Source: Methylotenera_A sp031422335
GTDB taxonomy: Bacteria; Pseudomonadota; Gammaproteobacteria; Burkholderiales; Methylophilaceae
Direction of reading: 5' to 3'
DNA length: 50,113 bases
NCBI GenBank assembly: GCA_031422335.1
Contig: JANOQW010000002.1
Location: 1-50,113, forward strand
Shown: piece by piece, positions 24,223 through 32,855 of the stretch
How the letters are laid out: each line of letters opens with the position of its first letter
Position numbering within the stretch: position 1 is the first letter of the stretch
Notes under the pieces: model-generated
The model's database searches: none
Seen by the model: only the letters and a program-made list of their open reading frames with translations
Told to the model about the DNA's origin: nothing
Position numbers and translations under genes: made by a program

Positions 24223-24876
24223 TTAACTCGGCTTATTAAAGCAGCCAGCGGCTTTCATTTCGCGCATTAAGGTATATTGCTGTTCTTGCAGGTCGTTCAA
24301 AAACTTTTCTGAGCCGCCTTGGCCTTCAATTCTGCGTCTATCTACATCGTCCAAGCTTGCTTTAATGCTGCCGCAAACGCTGGGGTTTTTTACTACATTA
24401 GATGAGGTGGCAGTTGAGTCGGCAGTTGCAGCGTTACCACTAACCTTAACTAATTTTTTTTGCCGCATGCACTCTAAGGCAATTTCGCTTTCAATTTGAA
24501 TTGAGCTGCCATGTAACTGATACACTTCTTGTATCAAAGTTTTTGCGTTACTTTCTTTTGCAGAAGCAAGTTGTTCTATTTCAGTTTTGCCAATTTCGCG
24601 CAGCCGAATAATTTTTCTTGCATCATTACTGCGGCGCTTACATTCGCTATCCACATGCGCAACAAACGGCTTTTGCCTTGGCCCAATTTTATTATTGATG
24701 CTATTGTTAATAGGCTCATTTGGGTTGCTAGCAGGCAAATTTTTCACTTTATTTTTGTATGGTGGTGGTTTTGGCGGAGGGCTGTTAGGCCCAAGGCGAT
24801 AGGTGCCTCCCGCAATCGCCACTTGCGAGCAAACAAGTAAAGCTAACACTAATAATTTTAAGCTTACTAATTTCAT
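24223..24876 (-). CDS. Hypothetical secreted protein
   Basis: 217 residues. A signal peptide spans about residues 1-22 (LKLLVLALLVCSQVAIA). Then comes a proline-rich stretch (PNSPPPKPPPYKNK) and a helical, charged region with SECKRRSNDARKIIRLREIG and a later C-M-R-Q. Cysteines near residues 78, 134, 167 and 212 could form disulfides. I do not recognise the family. The next gene on the same strand, 8 bp upstream, is the slyD-like gene, so the two are probably co-transcribed. Confidence 0.7.
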   Translation of the reverse strand: MKLVSLKLLVLALLVCSQVAIAGGTYRLGPNSPPPKPPPYKNKVKNLPASNPNEPINNSINNKIGPRQKPFVAHVDSECKRRSNDARKIIRLREIGKTEIEQLASAKESNAKTLIQEVYQLHGSSIQIESEIALECMRQKKLVKVSGNAATADSTATSSNVVKNPSVCGSIKASLDDVDRRRIEGQGGSEKFLNDLQEQQYTLMREMKAAGCFNKPS

Positions 24877-24884
24877 ATTAAATT

Positions 24885-25364
24885 TTAGTGGTGATGCCCG
24901 CCCGCACCATGTGCATGGCTATGCGTGACTTCTTCTTTGCTGGCAGCGCGTACATCGGTCACGGTGGCAGTAAACACCACGCGCTCGCCCGCCCACGGGT
25001 GGTTGCCATCTACCACCACTTTTTCATCGGCAATTTCGGTCACCGTGTATAAAATCACTTCGCCGGTTTCGTCTTCGCCCTCAAACTGCATGCCTACTTT
25101 AAGCTCATCCGCAGGGAAGGCGCTGGCTGGCTCAATTTGCACTAATTCTTCGTCAAATTCGCCAAACGCATCAACCGGCATTAAATCTACAGTCACCACA
25201 TCGCCCACGTTTTTGCCATGCATGGCTTCCTCTACTTTTGGGAATATATTATCGTAACCGCCGTGCAAATAAGCCACTGGCTCTGCGCTACTTTCTAGCA
25301 CATCGCCATCGCTATTTTTTAATTGGTAAGTCATTGTTACAACGGTGTTCATTGCAATTTGCAT
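24885..25364 (-). CDS. slyD: FKBP-type peptidyl-prolyl isomerase, SlyD-like
   Basis: 159 residues. A prolyl isomerase and chaperone of the SlyD/FkpB group. The FKBP core begins VVTMTYQLKNSDGDVLESS and includes YLHGGYDNIFPKVEEAM. The inserted-flap region DAFGEFDEELVQIEPASAFP is typical of SlyD. The C-terminal tail HSHAHGAGGHHH is histidine-rich and short, fit for binding nickel or other metals. The start at 25364 has AAGGA seven bases upstream, better than the ATG at 25352. Metal storage is a family property, inferred here. Confidence 0.88.
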   Translation of the reverse strand: MQIAMNTVVTMTYQLKNSDGDVLESSAEPVAYLHGGYDNIFPKVEEAMHGKNVGDVVTVDLMPVDAFGEFDEELVQIEPASAFPADELKVGMQFEGEDETGEVILYTVTEIADEKVVVDGNHPWAGERVVFTATVTDVRAASKEEVTHSHAHGAGGHHH

Positions 25365-25416
25365 CTAAAATCCTTAAGGCTTAAAGTTTGTATAAAAAGT
25401 TGAATATGATTTTAAA

Positions 25417-25866
25417 CTATTTTTGCAATTTAGCTAAAAATTTATCTAGCGCAGCGGCAAAAGCTTGGCGGTCTGCTAGGTTAAAAGTAGCTGGTCCGCC
25501 AATTTCCACACCATTACCACGCAGTTCATCCATTAAATTTCGCATAGCAAGCCGCTCTTTAATGTTGGCTTCGGTATAAAGCTCGCCGCGCGGGTTAAGC
25601 GCATGCGCACCTTTGGCTATTACTAAAGCGGCTAGCGGAATGTCGGCGGTAATGACCAAGTCACCAATGTCACATTCCTGCACAATTCTGCTATCGGCTA
25701 CATCAAAGCCACTCGGCACAGTAATGGTTTTAATGTAGGGTGATGCAGGCACGCGTAAAAATTGGTTGGCCACCAGCGTGGTGGTAATTTTTGTGCGCTC
25801 TGCCGCGCGGAATAAAATCTCTTTTATCACAACTGGGCAGGCGTCTGCATCCACCCAAACTTTCAT
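25417..25866 (-). CDS. YaiI/YqxD-family protein (UPF0178)
   Basis: 149 residues. Family hallmarks are the opening KVWVDADACPVVIKEIL, VPSGFDVADSRIVQEC, DLVITADIPLA and LNPRGELYTEANIKERLAMR. The fold is PIN-like with conserved acidic residues, so a nuclease activity is suspected but not established. It lies between the slyD-like gene and rhlE on the same strand, with 20-50 bp gaps. Confidence 0.9.
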   Translation of the reverse strand: MKVWVDADACPVVIKEILFRAAERTKITTTLVANQFLRVPASPYIKTITVPSGFDVADSRIVQECDIGDLVITADIPLAALVIAKGAHALNPRGELYTEANIKERLAMRNLMDELRGNGVEIGGPATFNLADRQAFAAALDKFLAKLQK

Positions 25867-25886
25867 AAGCTATTCTATCCTAAACC

Positions 25887-27434
25887 CTATCTACCCCTGC
25901 CGCCGCTTCTATGCGTGCTGTTAGGATTGGTACCAAAACCACCCTGATTGCTATTTCTAGCATTCGGATTACGTGATTGAGGTCTAGGTGCAGGCTTAGG
26001 TGCAAACAAAGGTGTTTGCGGCATGGCTTGATGGCGCGCGGCTTCTGACATAGGTTGGCCAGAAGTGCCTTGCGGTAGCCTAGCTTGCTGATTGTTATTT
26101 TGGCCGCGGTTTTGGCCTTGGTTTTGATTCGTATTTCTGCCCGCGTTTTGACCATTGCCTGCATTTTGTGGCTTGCGTTGCTGCTGGCCTTGGCCGTGGC
26201 CGCGTGGCGGTCTGCCATGTGGTTGATTAGAGCGCGGCGCACGTGGTGCTTCGGGTTCTGGGTTGGCGTTTGGTGTAAAACCTTCTATCTGCACTTTGGG
26301 TATTTCGCGCTTAATCAGCTTTTCAATGTCTTTTAAAAACTTTAATTCTTCGCGGTCAACTAATGAAACTGCTGCGCCGCTACTACCTGCGCGACCAGTT
26401 CGGCCGATGCGATGTACATAATCTTCTGGCACGTTTGGCAACTCAAAATTCACTACTTGAGGCAATTGGTCAATATCCAAACCGCGTGCGGCAATGTCGG
26501 TCGCAACTAGCACGCGCATGCTGCCATCTTTAAATTGTGCCAGCGCCTTGGTACGTGCACCTTGGCTTTTGTTACCGTGAATCGCCGCAGCTTCAATGCC
26601 ATCTTTAATCAATTTTTCGGCAAGCCTGTTGGCGCCGTGCTTGGTGCGGGTAAATATCAGTACTTGTTGCCAATCATTGTGTTTAATCAGGTAGCTCATT
26701 AACTCGCGTTTATGCGCTGCCGCCACCATGTGCACGGTTTGCTCAACCAATTCACTGGCCGTATTGCGACGCGCGACTTCTACAAAACCTGGGTTATGCA
26801 ATAAGCCATCAGCGAGCGCTTTGATTTCATCAGAAAAGGTGGCAGAGAACAATAAGTTTTGGCGTTGTTTCGGCAACATCGCGAGTATTTTTTTAATGTC
26901 GCGGATAAAACCCATGTCTAACATTCTATCGGCCTCATCCAGCACCAAAATCTCAACGCCAGATAAATCCACGTTCTTTTGGTTGGCGTGGTCTAGCAAG
27001 CGGCCAGGTGTGGCGACTAAAATATCCAGCGGTTTTTTTAAGCGCGCAATTTGCGGGTTAGCGTTGACGCCACCAAAAATCACGGTGCTGGTCAGTGGCA
27101 AATATTTACCATAAGTTTTAACGGATTCTTCAATTTGCGCCGCCAGCTCGCGCGTTGGCGTCAACATTAAGCAGCGCGGGCGACTTTTAATTGCATCTGC
27201 GTTGCGCGCTTTTTGGCTAAGAATATGCAAAATCGGCAGTGTAAAACCAGCGGTTTTACCTGTACCAGTTTGTGCGCCTGCCAGCAAATCACCACCACTT
27301 AATACTTGTGGAATGGCCTTGGACTGAATAGGGGTTGGTGTGGTGTAACCTGCGTCGATAATGGCGCGCAGAATGGGTTCGGATAATCCTAATTCGTTGA
27401 AATTAGTTGTGTTTATTGTTGTTTGTTCAGACAA
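25887..27434 (-). CDS. rhlE: ATP-dependent RNA helicase RhlE (DEAD-box)
   Basis: 515 residues. The DEAD-box core has AQTGTGKT (54-61), PTRELAAQIEE, VLDEADRMLD, FSATFSDEI, VATDIAARGLDIDQLP and HRIGRTGRAG. A long tail (about residues 385-515) is rich in Asn, Gln, Gly and Arg, typical of RhlE and able to bind RNA or phase-separate. Acts in rRNA maturation and RNA decay. The start is probably TTG at 27434, with GGAG seven bases before it; no nearby in-frame ATG precedes the conserved region. A TATAAT box (27577-27572) implies a leader of about 130 nt with hairpins. Confidence 0.94.
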   Translation of the reverse strand: MSEQTTINTTNFNELGLSEPILRAIIDAGYTTPTPIQSKAIPQVLSGGDLLAGAQTGTGKTAGFTLPILHILSQKARNADAIKSRPRCLMLTPTRELAAQIEESVKTYGKYLPLTSTVIFGGVNANPQIARLKKPLDILVATPGRLLDHANQKNVDLSGVEILVLDEADRMLDMGFIRDIKKILAMLPKQRQNLLFSATFSDEIKALADGLLHNPGFVEVARRNTASELVEQTVHMVAAAHKRELMSYLIKHNDWQQVLIFTRTKHGANRLAEKLIKDGIEAAAIHGNKSQGARTKALAQFKDGSMRVLVATDIAARGLDIDQLPQVVNFELPNVPEDYVHRIGRTGRAGSSGAAVSLVDREELKFLKDIEKLIKREIPKVQIEGFTPNANPEPEAPRAPRSNQPHGRPPRGHGQGQQQRKPQNAGNGQNAGRNTNQNQGQNRGQNNNQQARLPQGTSGQPMSEAARHQAMPQTPLFAPKPAPRPQSRNPNARNSNQGGFGTNPNSTHRSGGRGR

Positions 27435-27540
27435 AGTAATGCTCCAGCTTGGTATATAAAGTCTGCCAAATACTTATGAAGCATACCAATCGAGGCTGAC
27501 GAATAATTAGGTTTAGATAACCCGATAGAAATAAAGACCG

Positions 27541-27577
27541 CTACGCTGATTGGTTTGCGTAGGGAAGGCGCATTATA
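27541..27577 (-). promoter_or_regulatory. rhlE promoter -10 and leader hairpin
   Basis: On the minus strand, TATAAT (27577-27572) is followed about 10 bases later by CTACGC and GCGTAG (27562-27557 and 27546-27541), a perfect 6-bp stem with a 10-nt loop at the start of the message. A further TTGGTAT/ATACCAA pair lies at 27449-27455 and 27484-27490. A structured leader could allow temperature or feedback control; that is speculation. Confidence 0.45.
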
Positions 27578-27618
27578 CGGGGAATTGCAATTAAAGCGAA
27601 CTTTGTGCGTTCGTTAGG

Positions 27619-27936
27619 TTAAGATTGTTGGCACTTGTACGCATTGCCATGAACTGAGGTTGAGCCGTGCTGAGTAGCAAATGGTTCCCAAACCACAGTG
27701 TTAGCCCCTAAATTTTTGGCTTGCTCAAGTGCTTGCTGCCTTGATTTTGCTAATCCAGCTTCTGCAAAAACACCATATAAACCAGAAACTCCATGAATAT
27801 CACCTAAGAATTTGCAGTCAGTTACTGATTCTTTTGTCGCAACCTTCATACCATCAGGGACTTTGTTTAATTCTTGCGAAGCACATGCCGTTAGATTGAC
27901 AGTTAGTAACGCAATAACAATTATTATGATTTTCAT
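27619..27936 (-). CDS. Small lipoprotein (DUF4156-like)
   Basis: 105 residues. The lipoprotein signal MKIIIIVIALLTVNLTAC ends in lipobox L-T-A-C (C18). The mature part has CKFLGDIHGVSG, ALEQAKNLGANTVVW and a late cysteine, the pattern of the DUF4156 family of small envelope lipoproteins with unknown function. Its start overlaps the stop of the upstream membrane-protein gene by 4 bp (ATGA), so the two are coupled. Confidence 0.75.
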   Translation of the reverse strand: MKIIIIVIALLTVNLTACASQELNKVPDGMKVATKESVTDCKFLGDIHGVSGLYGVFAEAGLAKSRQQALEQAKNLGANTVVWEPFATQHGSTSVHGNAYKCQQS

Positions 27937-28169
27937 ATGCGATCTTTAAATTTTTGCATTGTTTCTTCAGATGCAGGTTCTAGACTAGTTAATTCTTTAA
28001 TTTCTAAATCTGACGCGAAAAATGCGGTTTTTAGAGTTACCCAGCCAAATATGAACAAAAGCGTGCTTGGTATAAAGCGCCACCAACTAGAAAAACTAAA
28101 TGTTACCCACAAAGAAAGTCCGATACTTAGAAAGCCTAGAATGTAAGGAACGTGTCGATTACTGCGCAT
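27933..28169 (-). CDS. Small two-helix membrane protein, hypothetical
   Basis: 78 residues. Two hydrophobic segments (about 9-24, ILGFLSIGLSLWVTF, and 31-48, FIPSTLLFIFGWVTLKTA) are followed by an acidic tail. A strong GAGGGAGA site precedes the ATG at 28169. It overlaps the lipoprotein gene by 4 bp. Family not recognised; the pair may form a small envelope unit. Confidence 0.7.
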   Translation of the reverse strand: MRSNRHVPYILGFLSIGLSLWVTFSFSSWWRFIPSTLLFIFGWVTLKTAFFASDLEIKELTSLEPASEETMQKFKDRI

Positions 28170-28246
28170 ATTCTCTCCCTCTTAAAGTAGCTCAACGCAA
28201 AATATACGCCTGTGAAGGCTAATTTTACTATGTAATTTTAGCACAA

Positions 28247-28741
28247 TTAATGCGGATGATTTTTGCGCCAAACCCAAGGTGGGGTTTGTTGTTGGGCTTC
28301 CCACAACCCTAGCTTGTTTTTACGTGCTTCATCTTGCAATAACGCTAGCGAGTAATCCATCGAAAAGCGATTGTTAAACCAAGCATGACCATATTTCACC
28401 ATGTGCATGCTCGCATCTTGTTGGTTGCATAAGAGCTTGCCTAGCTTGCGACCATATTTATCGGTGCCGCTAATCGCAACGTAGATATTGGCGTCTAAGC
28501 AAAAATCCATCAGCGCACGGCGCGATTTTAAACCATAAGCTTGGTTGCGCTCTGGTGCGTCTATGTCGGTAATGCGCAGTTTGTATTCGTAGGCTGCGTC
28601 TTTAATCTTAACCGTATCACCATCGTAAAAATAAGTGATTTCTGCAGCAAAAACAGGCAGGCTGCAAGAGCTCATTAATAAAACAAAGATCCATGCGCCT
28701 GCTAGCCATATTACTTTCGGCGCATATAAAAAACGTTTCAA
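28247..28741 (-). CDS. Secreted thermonuclease-family (SNase-like) nuclease
   Basis: 164 residues. A hydrophobic N-terminus (about residues 9-32, VIWLAGAWIFVLLMSS then CSLPVFA) acts as signal or anchor; the cysteine after MSS is a weak lipobox candidate. The SNase domain contains YDGDTVKI, RITDIDAPERNQAYG (catalytic Arg and Glu), TDKYGRKLG (second catalytic Arg) and the end NKLGLWEAQQQTPPWVWR. It would degrade nucleic acids in the periplasm or outside, a possible phosphate source. The start is TTG at 28741, only 4 bp after the nadB stop, so it probably shares the nadB message. Confidence 0.85.
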   Translation of the reverse strand: MKRFLYAPKVIWLAGAWIFVLLMSSCSLPVFAAEITYFYDGDTVKIKDAAYEYKLRITDIDAPERNQAYGLKSRRALMDFCLDANIYVAISGTDKYGRKLGKLLCNQQDASMHMVKYGHAWFNNRFSMDYSLALLQDEARKNKLGLWEAQQQTPPWVWRKNHPH

Positions 28742-28745
28742 AAGA

Positions 28746-30341
28746 CTAATGTTCTTGATAATGCTTTGGTTCCAATACGGTGGGAATAGGCTCGGATTCT
28801 AAATTGGGGTGGTCTTTACTGTAATGCAAGCCGCGACTTTCTTTGCGCGAAATCGCACTTTCAACAATCAATTCAGCTACTTGCAGCAAATTACGCAGCT
28901 CGATTAAATCGTTGCTAATTTTAAAGTTGCTGTAAAACTCTTGCACTTCATCACGCAGCATGTGGATGCGATGCAGCGCACGGCTTAAGCGTTTATCGGT
29001 GCGCACAATGCCAACGTAGTTCCACATAAAGCGGCGCAGTTCATCCCATGTGTGGGTAATCAGCACTTCTTCGTCGGCATCGGTAACGCGGCTTTCATCC
29101 CATTGCGGCAGCTGGCTAATGGCTTGCGTGGGTGCATTGAGGATGTCATTTGCCGCTGCACGACCAAACACCAAACATTCCAGCAACGAATTACTTGCCA
29201 ACCTATTAGCGCCATGCAAGCCAGTGCAGGCAGTTTCGCCAATTGCGTATAAGTTGGCGATGTCGGTGCGACCTTGCGCATCTACCATGACGCCGCCACA
29301 GCTATAGTGTGCGGCTGGTACCACGGGGATGGCTTGTTTGCTAATGTCGATGCCGAGCTCAAGGCAGCGCGCGTAAATATTGGGGAAATGCTCTTTGATA
29401 AACGCCAGCGGTTTGTGGGTAATATCTAAGTAGACGCAATCTAAACCGCGCTTTTTCATTTCAAAGTCAATGGCGCGCGCGACGACATCGCGTGGGGCCA
29501 GTTCTTCGCGGCTGTCATGTTCTGGCATAAAGCGCGTACCATCTGGCAGGCGCAGCAAACCGCCTTCACCACGCACCGCCTCCGAAATTAAAAATGATTT
29601 GGCATGCGGGTGGAATAAACAGGTGGGATGAAATTGAATAAACTCCATATTGGCCACGCGGCAACCTGCGCGCCACGCCATGGCAATGCCGTCACCAGTG
29701 CTGACATCGGGATTAGTGGTGTATAAATACACTTTGCCAGCGCCGCCCGTAGCCAGCACGGTTTGCTGGGCGGCAATGGTCATGACTTTGCCCGTGTGGT
29801 TATCTAGCACATAGGCACCCAAGCATTGATTTTTTGTCGCTGCTCTAGTCACTTTTTGAGAAGTCAGCAAATCAACCGCGATATGGTTTTCTAATAAGGT
29901 GATATTGGCGTGTTCGCGAATTTTTTGTGCCAAGGTTTTTTGCACGGCATTGCCGGTGGCATCCGCTACATGCACAATGCGACGCTGGCTGTGGCCGCCT
30001 TCGCGCGTTAAATGGTAGCCACTGTTATCGGCCTCACGGGTAAATTCCACGCCTTGGCCCACCAGCCATTCTACCGCCGCACGCGCATTGGTGGCGACTA
30101 AGCGGGTAATTTCTACATCACACAAGCCTGCGCCTGCCACCAACGTATCTTGAATATGCTCTTCAACCGAATCTTCTTGATTTAACACTGCCGCAATGCC
30201 GCCTTGCGCCCAGCTGCTGGCGCTATCTGACACTTCACGTTTACTCACAATGCAGACACTTTTTGTATCGGCAATTTGCAAAGCCATGGTGAGGCCAGCC
30301 AAGCCGCTGCCGATAATTAAGGTGTCAAAAACTTGTTTCAT
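28746..30341 (-). CDS. nadB: L-aspartate oxidase
   Basis: 531 residues. It oxidises aspartate to iminoaspartate, the first step of NAD synthesis, using FAD. The dinucleotide fold is LIIGSGLAGLTMAL (G11, G13, G16). The succinate-dehydrogenase-like core has SSWAQGGIAAVL, HVADATGNAVQKTL, FIQFHPTCLF, AHYSCGGVMVD, GANRLASNSLLECLVFGRAAA and a C-terminal helical domain. ATG at 30341. It is divergent from rpoE, the usual arrangement in beta- and gammaproteobacteria. Confidence 0.96.
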   Translation of the reverse strand: MKQVFDTLIIGSGLAGLTMALQIADTKSVCIVSKREVSDSASSWAQGGIAAVLNQEDSVEEHIQDTLVAGAGLCDVEITRLVATNARAAVEWLVGQGVEFTREADNSGYHLTREGGHSQRRIVHVADATGNAVQKTLAQKIREHANITLLENHIAVDLLTSQKVTRAATKNQCLGAYVLDNHTGKVMTIAAQQTVLATGGAGKVYLYTTNPDVSTGDGIAMAWRAGCRVANMEFIQFHPTCLFHPHAKSFLISEAVRGEGGLLRLPDGTRFMPEHDSREELAPRDVVARAIDFEMKKRGLDCVYLDITHKPLAFIKEHFPNIYARCLELGIDISKQAIPVVPAAHYSCGGVMVDAQGRTDIANLYAIGETACTGLHGANRLASNSLLECLVFGRAAANDILNAPTQAISQLPQWDESRVTDADEEVLITHTWDELRRFMWNYVGIVRTDKRLSRALHRIHMLRDEVQEFYSNFKISNDLIELRNLLQVAELIVESAISRKESRGLHYSKDHPNLESEPIPTVLEPKHYQEH

Positions 30342-30359
30342 GAGAAGGTAATAATGAAT

Positions 30360-30387
30360 GAACTATTAAGAGTTTATCTGTGTCTTT
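30360..30387 (+). promoter_or_regulatory. Possible sigma-E-type autoregulatory promoter of rpoE
   Basis: GAACTA (30360-30365) resembles the sigma-E -35 GAACTT, and TCTTT (30383-30387) follows after 17 bp in the -10 position (consensus TCTGA). The match is partial. RpoE operons are commonly self-activated, which supports the idea. Confidence 0.3.
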
Positions 30388-30461
30388 ATTCATTAGCTAG
30401 GTTATTTGAGCTGCCAATAAAAATAATGTCGTTACTTTTAGATAAACGCTGGAGGAATTAG

Positions 30462-31244
30462 ATGTTAGCAACTATTAAAATTGAGGAATTAGCCCGCACA
30501 AGTTTTGTGCAGCCTGCGCAACAAGGTTATAATGCAGGCTCTATGAAAGCAGACAATACTAAGTCTGAAAAAGGGAGCAGTACCTCAATGGCAGATAAGC
30601 CAATCGAACCACCTAGCTTGCAGGCTGCGTCTGTAAGCCCGAATGCTGGCAACCGCGAACTAGACCAAATTTTGGTAGTGCGCGCCCAGCAAGGTGACAA
30701 AAAAGCCTTTGGCATGTTGGTAGAAAAATACCACCGCAAGCTAGGCCGTTTGCTTGGGCGCATGATTCGCGACCAAGCCGAGGTGGAAGATGTGGTGCAA
30801 GAAAGCTTTATTAAAGCCTATCGCGCGCTTCCAAACTTTAGAGGTGATAGCGCGTTTTATACATGGTTGTATCGTATTGGTATTAACACGGCAAAAAACT
30901 ACTTGGTATCAATGGGCAGACGTCCACAAGTGATGCAAGAAGTTGAAATTGACGATGTAGAGAATTTTGAAGGTGGTTACGAAATGCGTACCACTGATAC
31001 GCCAGAAACTGCGCTAATGACCAAGCAAATTGCGCAAACGGTGAATGATACGGTGGCTGCTTTGCCAGAGGAATTGCGCACTGCCATTACTTTGCGTGAG
31101 TTAGAAGGCTTGAGTTATGAAGAGATTGCCACGCTAATGCAATGCCCAATTGGCACCGTGCGTTCACGTATATTTAGAGCGCGCGAGACGATATCGGAAA
31201 AGTTAAAACCATTGTTAGATGCCAAAGAAGGTAAACGCTGGTAG
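30462..31244 (+). CDS. rpoE: Envelope-stress sigma factor RpoE with N-terminal extension
   Basis: 260 residues, about 60 more than E. coli RpoE. The ATG at 30462 has a very strong GGAGGA six bases ahead. Later in-frame ATGs at 30543 and 30588 have poorer sites, though GGGAG precedes the last. Region 2 (about 70-140) contains AQQGDKKAFGMLVEKYHRKL and EDVVQESFIKAYRALPNFRGDSAFYTWLYRIGINTAKNYL; region 4 contains LPEELRTAITLRELEGLSYEEIATLMQCPIGTVRSRIFRARE. The first 65 residues are Ser/Pro/Gln-rich with no known domain. First gene of rpoE-rseA-rseB-rseC-degP. Confidence 0.94.
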   Translation: MLATIKIEELARTSFVQPAQQGYNAGSMKADNTKSEKGSSTSMADKPIEPPSLQAASVSPNAGNRELDQILVVRAQQGDKKAFGMLVEKYHRKLGRLLGRMIRDQAEVEDVVQESFIKAYRALPNFRGDSAFYTWLYRIGINTAKNYLVSMGRRPQVMQEVEIDDVENFEGGYEMRTTDTPETALMTKQIAQTVNDTVAALPEELRTAITLRELEGLSYEEIATLMQCPIGTVRSRIFRARETISEKLKPLLDAKEGKRW

Positions 31245-31293
31245 TTTTAAACTTTATTTTTTATTTGTTTGAATTTTAAGCTTTGAGGTTTAT

Positions 31294-31827
31294 ATGAAAG
31301 ATCAATTATCTGCATTAATCGATGGTGAGCTAGGAATTGAAAGCGCCGAACATTTGATTGCTTCTACCAAAGCGGGCGGCGAGCTTAAACAATGTTGGGC
31401 GCATTACCACTTAATTGGTGATGTCATGCGCGGTGAAGTGAATAACAGTCACAGCATAAGCGCGCGCGTCATGGCTGCGCTAGAAAACGAACCGATAATA
31501 TTTTCACCCAATGCAAGTTACATTCAAAACACCATTCATAGCGATGCCCTGGAAGCCAATACCAGTGCGCCTTCCGGCGCATCCACACGCTATGCTAAAT
31601 CCTATCAAAATATTAAAAATAACAAGTTGTGGTCTGTCGCTGCATCAGTGGCGGCAGTGATGTTTGTGGGCGTGATGGTGTTGCAATTGAATCAAGCCGA
31701 AGAGCTGGCACCAGTAGAAATTGCGCAAAGTGTGCCAATGGAATACTTGCAAGCGCACCAAGCCGCAGCCCCCAATGGCGCAGCTATTTATATCCAAAAT
31801 GCTAGTTTTTCTGAGCAAAAACCATAA
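31294..31827 (+). CDS. rseA: Anti-sigma-E factor RseA (MucA)
   Basis: 177 residues, inner-membrane protein holding RpoE inactive. The N-terminal cytoplasmic domain has LSALIDGELGIESAEHLI and WAHYHLIGDVMRGE. One membrane helix lies at about residues 110-130 (LWSVAASVAAVMFVGVMVLQ), followed by a short periplasmic part. Residues 84-97 (DALEANTSAPSGAS) between the sigma-binding domain and the membrane helix are encoded by a palindromic-repeat copy. Its stop overlaps the rseB start by one base. Confidence 0.93.
   Translation: MKDQLSALIDGELGIESAEHLIASTKAGGELKQCWAHYHLIGDVMRGEVNNSHSISARVMAALENEPIIFSPNASYIQNTIHSDALEANTSAPSGASTRYAKSYQNIKNNKLWSVAASVAAVMFVGVMVLQLNQAEELAPVEIAQSVPMEYLQAHQAAAPNGAAIYIQNASFSEQKP
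31543..31583 (+). repeat. 41-bp palindromic repeat inside rseA
   Basis: GATGCCCTGGAAGCC, core AATACCAGTGC, then GCCTTCCGGCGCATC. The right arm has changed together with the left, so the hairpin is kept although the sequence differs. Exactly 41 bp and in phase, encoding DALEANTSAPSGA in the linker of RseA. Confidence 0.75.
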
Positions 31828-32822
31828 TGAAACTGTTTGCTAGCGCCTTGTTTTTAAGCTTAATAAGTGCTAGCTGCTTAGCGTCAGATGATGCTTGGCT
31901 GGCACTACAAAAAAGTGCGCATGCAGCGCGCGAGCTAAATTATCAAGGCGTGTTTGTGTACGTGAATGGTAAGCAAACCAGCTCGGTGCAAGTGACCCAT
32001 ATGAACACTGCTGGCCGCGAAATGATGCGTAACGTAGTGCTAGATAATAATCCGCAAGCCAGCAGTGCAAATGGCAACCAGCCGCGCGAGGTGTATAGCC
32101 AAGGCAGCGATATTGTCATCATGCAGCAAAAAAATCAAAAAACAGTGATTGAAAAACGCCGCGGCCAAAACTTGTTCCCTGCCATGTTGCCTACAGATTT
32201 GCGCTCCATTAAAGCTAGTTATAGCGCCAACTTTGGCGCCAAAGAATATGTGGCAGGGCGCGAAGCGCAAGTGATTGACTTGATATCCAACGATGCTTTT
32301 CGTTACAGCTACAAAATTTGGGCAGATGCCGAATACGGCTTGTTGTTAAAAATGACGCTGGTGGACAACAAAAATAAAACGCTAGAACAAATTGAGTTTA
32401 CCCAATTGAGTACCTTAAATTCGCAAGACGTGAACTGGTTTCAACCTAAAATTGATGTGACCAAAAGTTATGAGATGCAAAACAATACCGCGGTTAATCA
32501 GGTGCACAGTAATTGGATAGTGGCAGAGCTGCCGATTGGTTACGTTAAGGTAGAACACCGTGCCTTGGCCGTGCCAGGCAAAGTGATGCCTGTTGACCAA
32601 GTGATATTTTCTGATGGTATCGGCTCAGTTTCGGTGTTTGTAGAGCCGCTCATTAAAGGTATGCGCCCAAAAATGGGACAAATGAGCATTGGGTCTACTA
32701 ATGTTTGCGCGCGCGTATTGGATGGCTACCAAGTTACGGTGGTGGGCGAAGTGCCTGTATTACCGTGTTTGCAAATTGCCAAAGCAGTTAGCTTTAAAAA
32801 ACAAACCGCAGCCGATAAATAG
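31827..32822 (+). CDS. rseB: Sigma-E regulatory protein RseB (MucB)
   Basis: 331 residues, periplasmic. A signal peptide covers about residues 1-19 (LFASALFLSLISASCLA). The LolA-like N-terminal domain has DDAWLALQKSAHAARELNYQGVFVY. The C-terminal MucB/RseB domain contains LPIGYVKVEHR, VDQVIFSDGIGSVSVFVEP and VVGEVP. It protects RseA from proteolysis until it senses misassembled envelope components. It overlaps rseA by one base; rseC follows after 33 bp. Confidence 0.93.
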   Translation: MKLFASALFLSLISASCLASDDAWLALQKSAHAARELNYQGVFVYVNGKQTSSVQVTHMNTAGREMMRNVVLDNNPQASSANGNQPREVYSQGSDIVIMQQKNQKTVIEKRRGQNLFPAMLPTDLRSIKASYSANFGAKEYVAGREAQVIDLISNDAFRYSYKIWADAEYGLLLKMTLVDNKNKTLEQIEFTQLSTLNSQDVNWFQPKIDVTKSYEMQNNTAVNQVHSNWIVAELPIGYVKVEHRALAVPGKVMPVDQVIFSDGIGSVSVFVEPLIKGMRPKMGQMSIGSTNVCARVLDGYQVTVVGEVPVLPCLQIAKAVSFKKQTAADK

Positions 32823-32855
32823 TCAACTTTTATTCAGTCGTAAAATCAATCGCTT

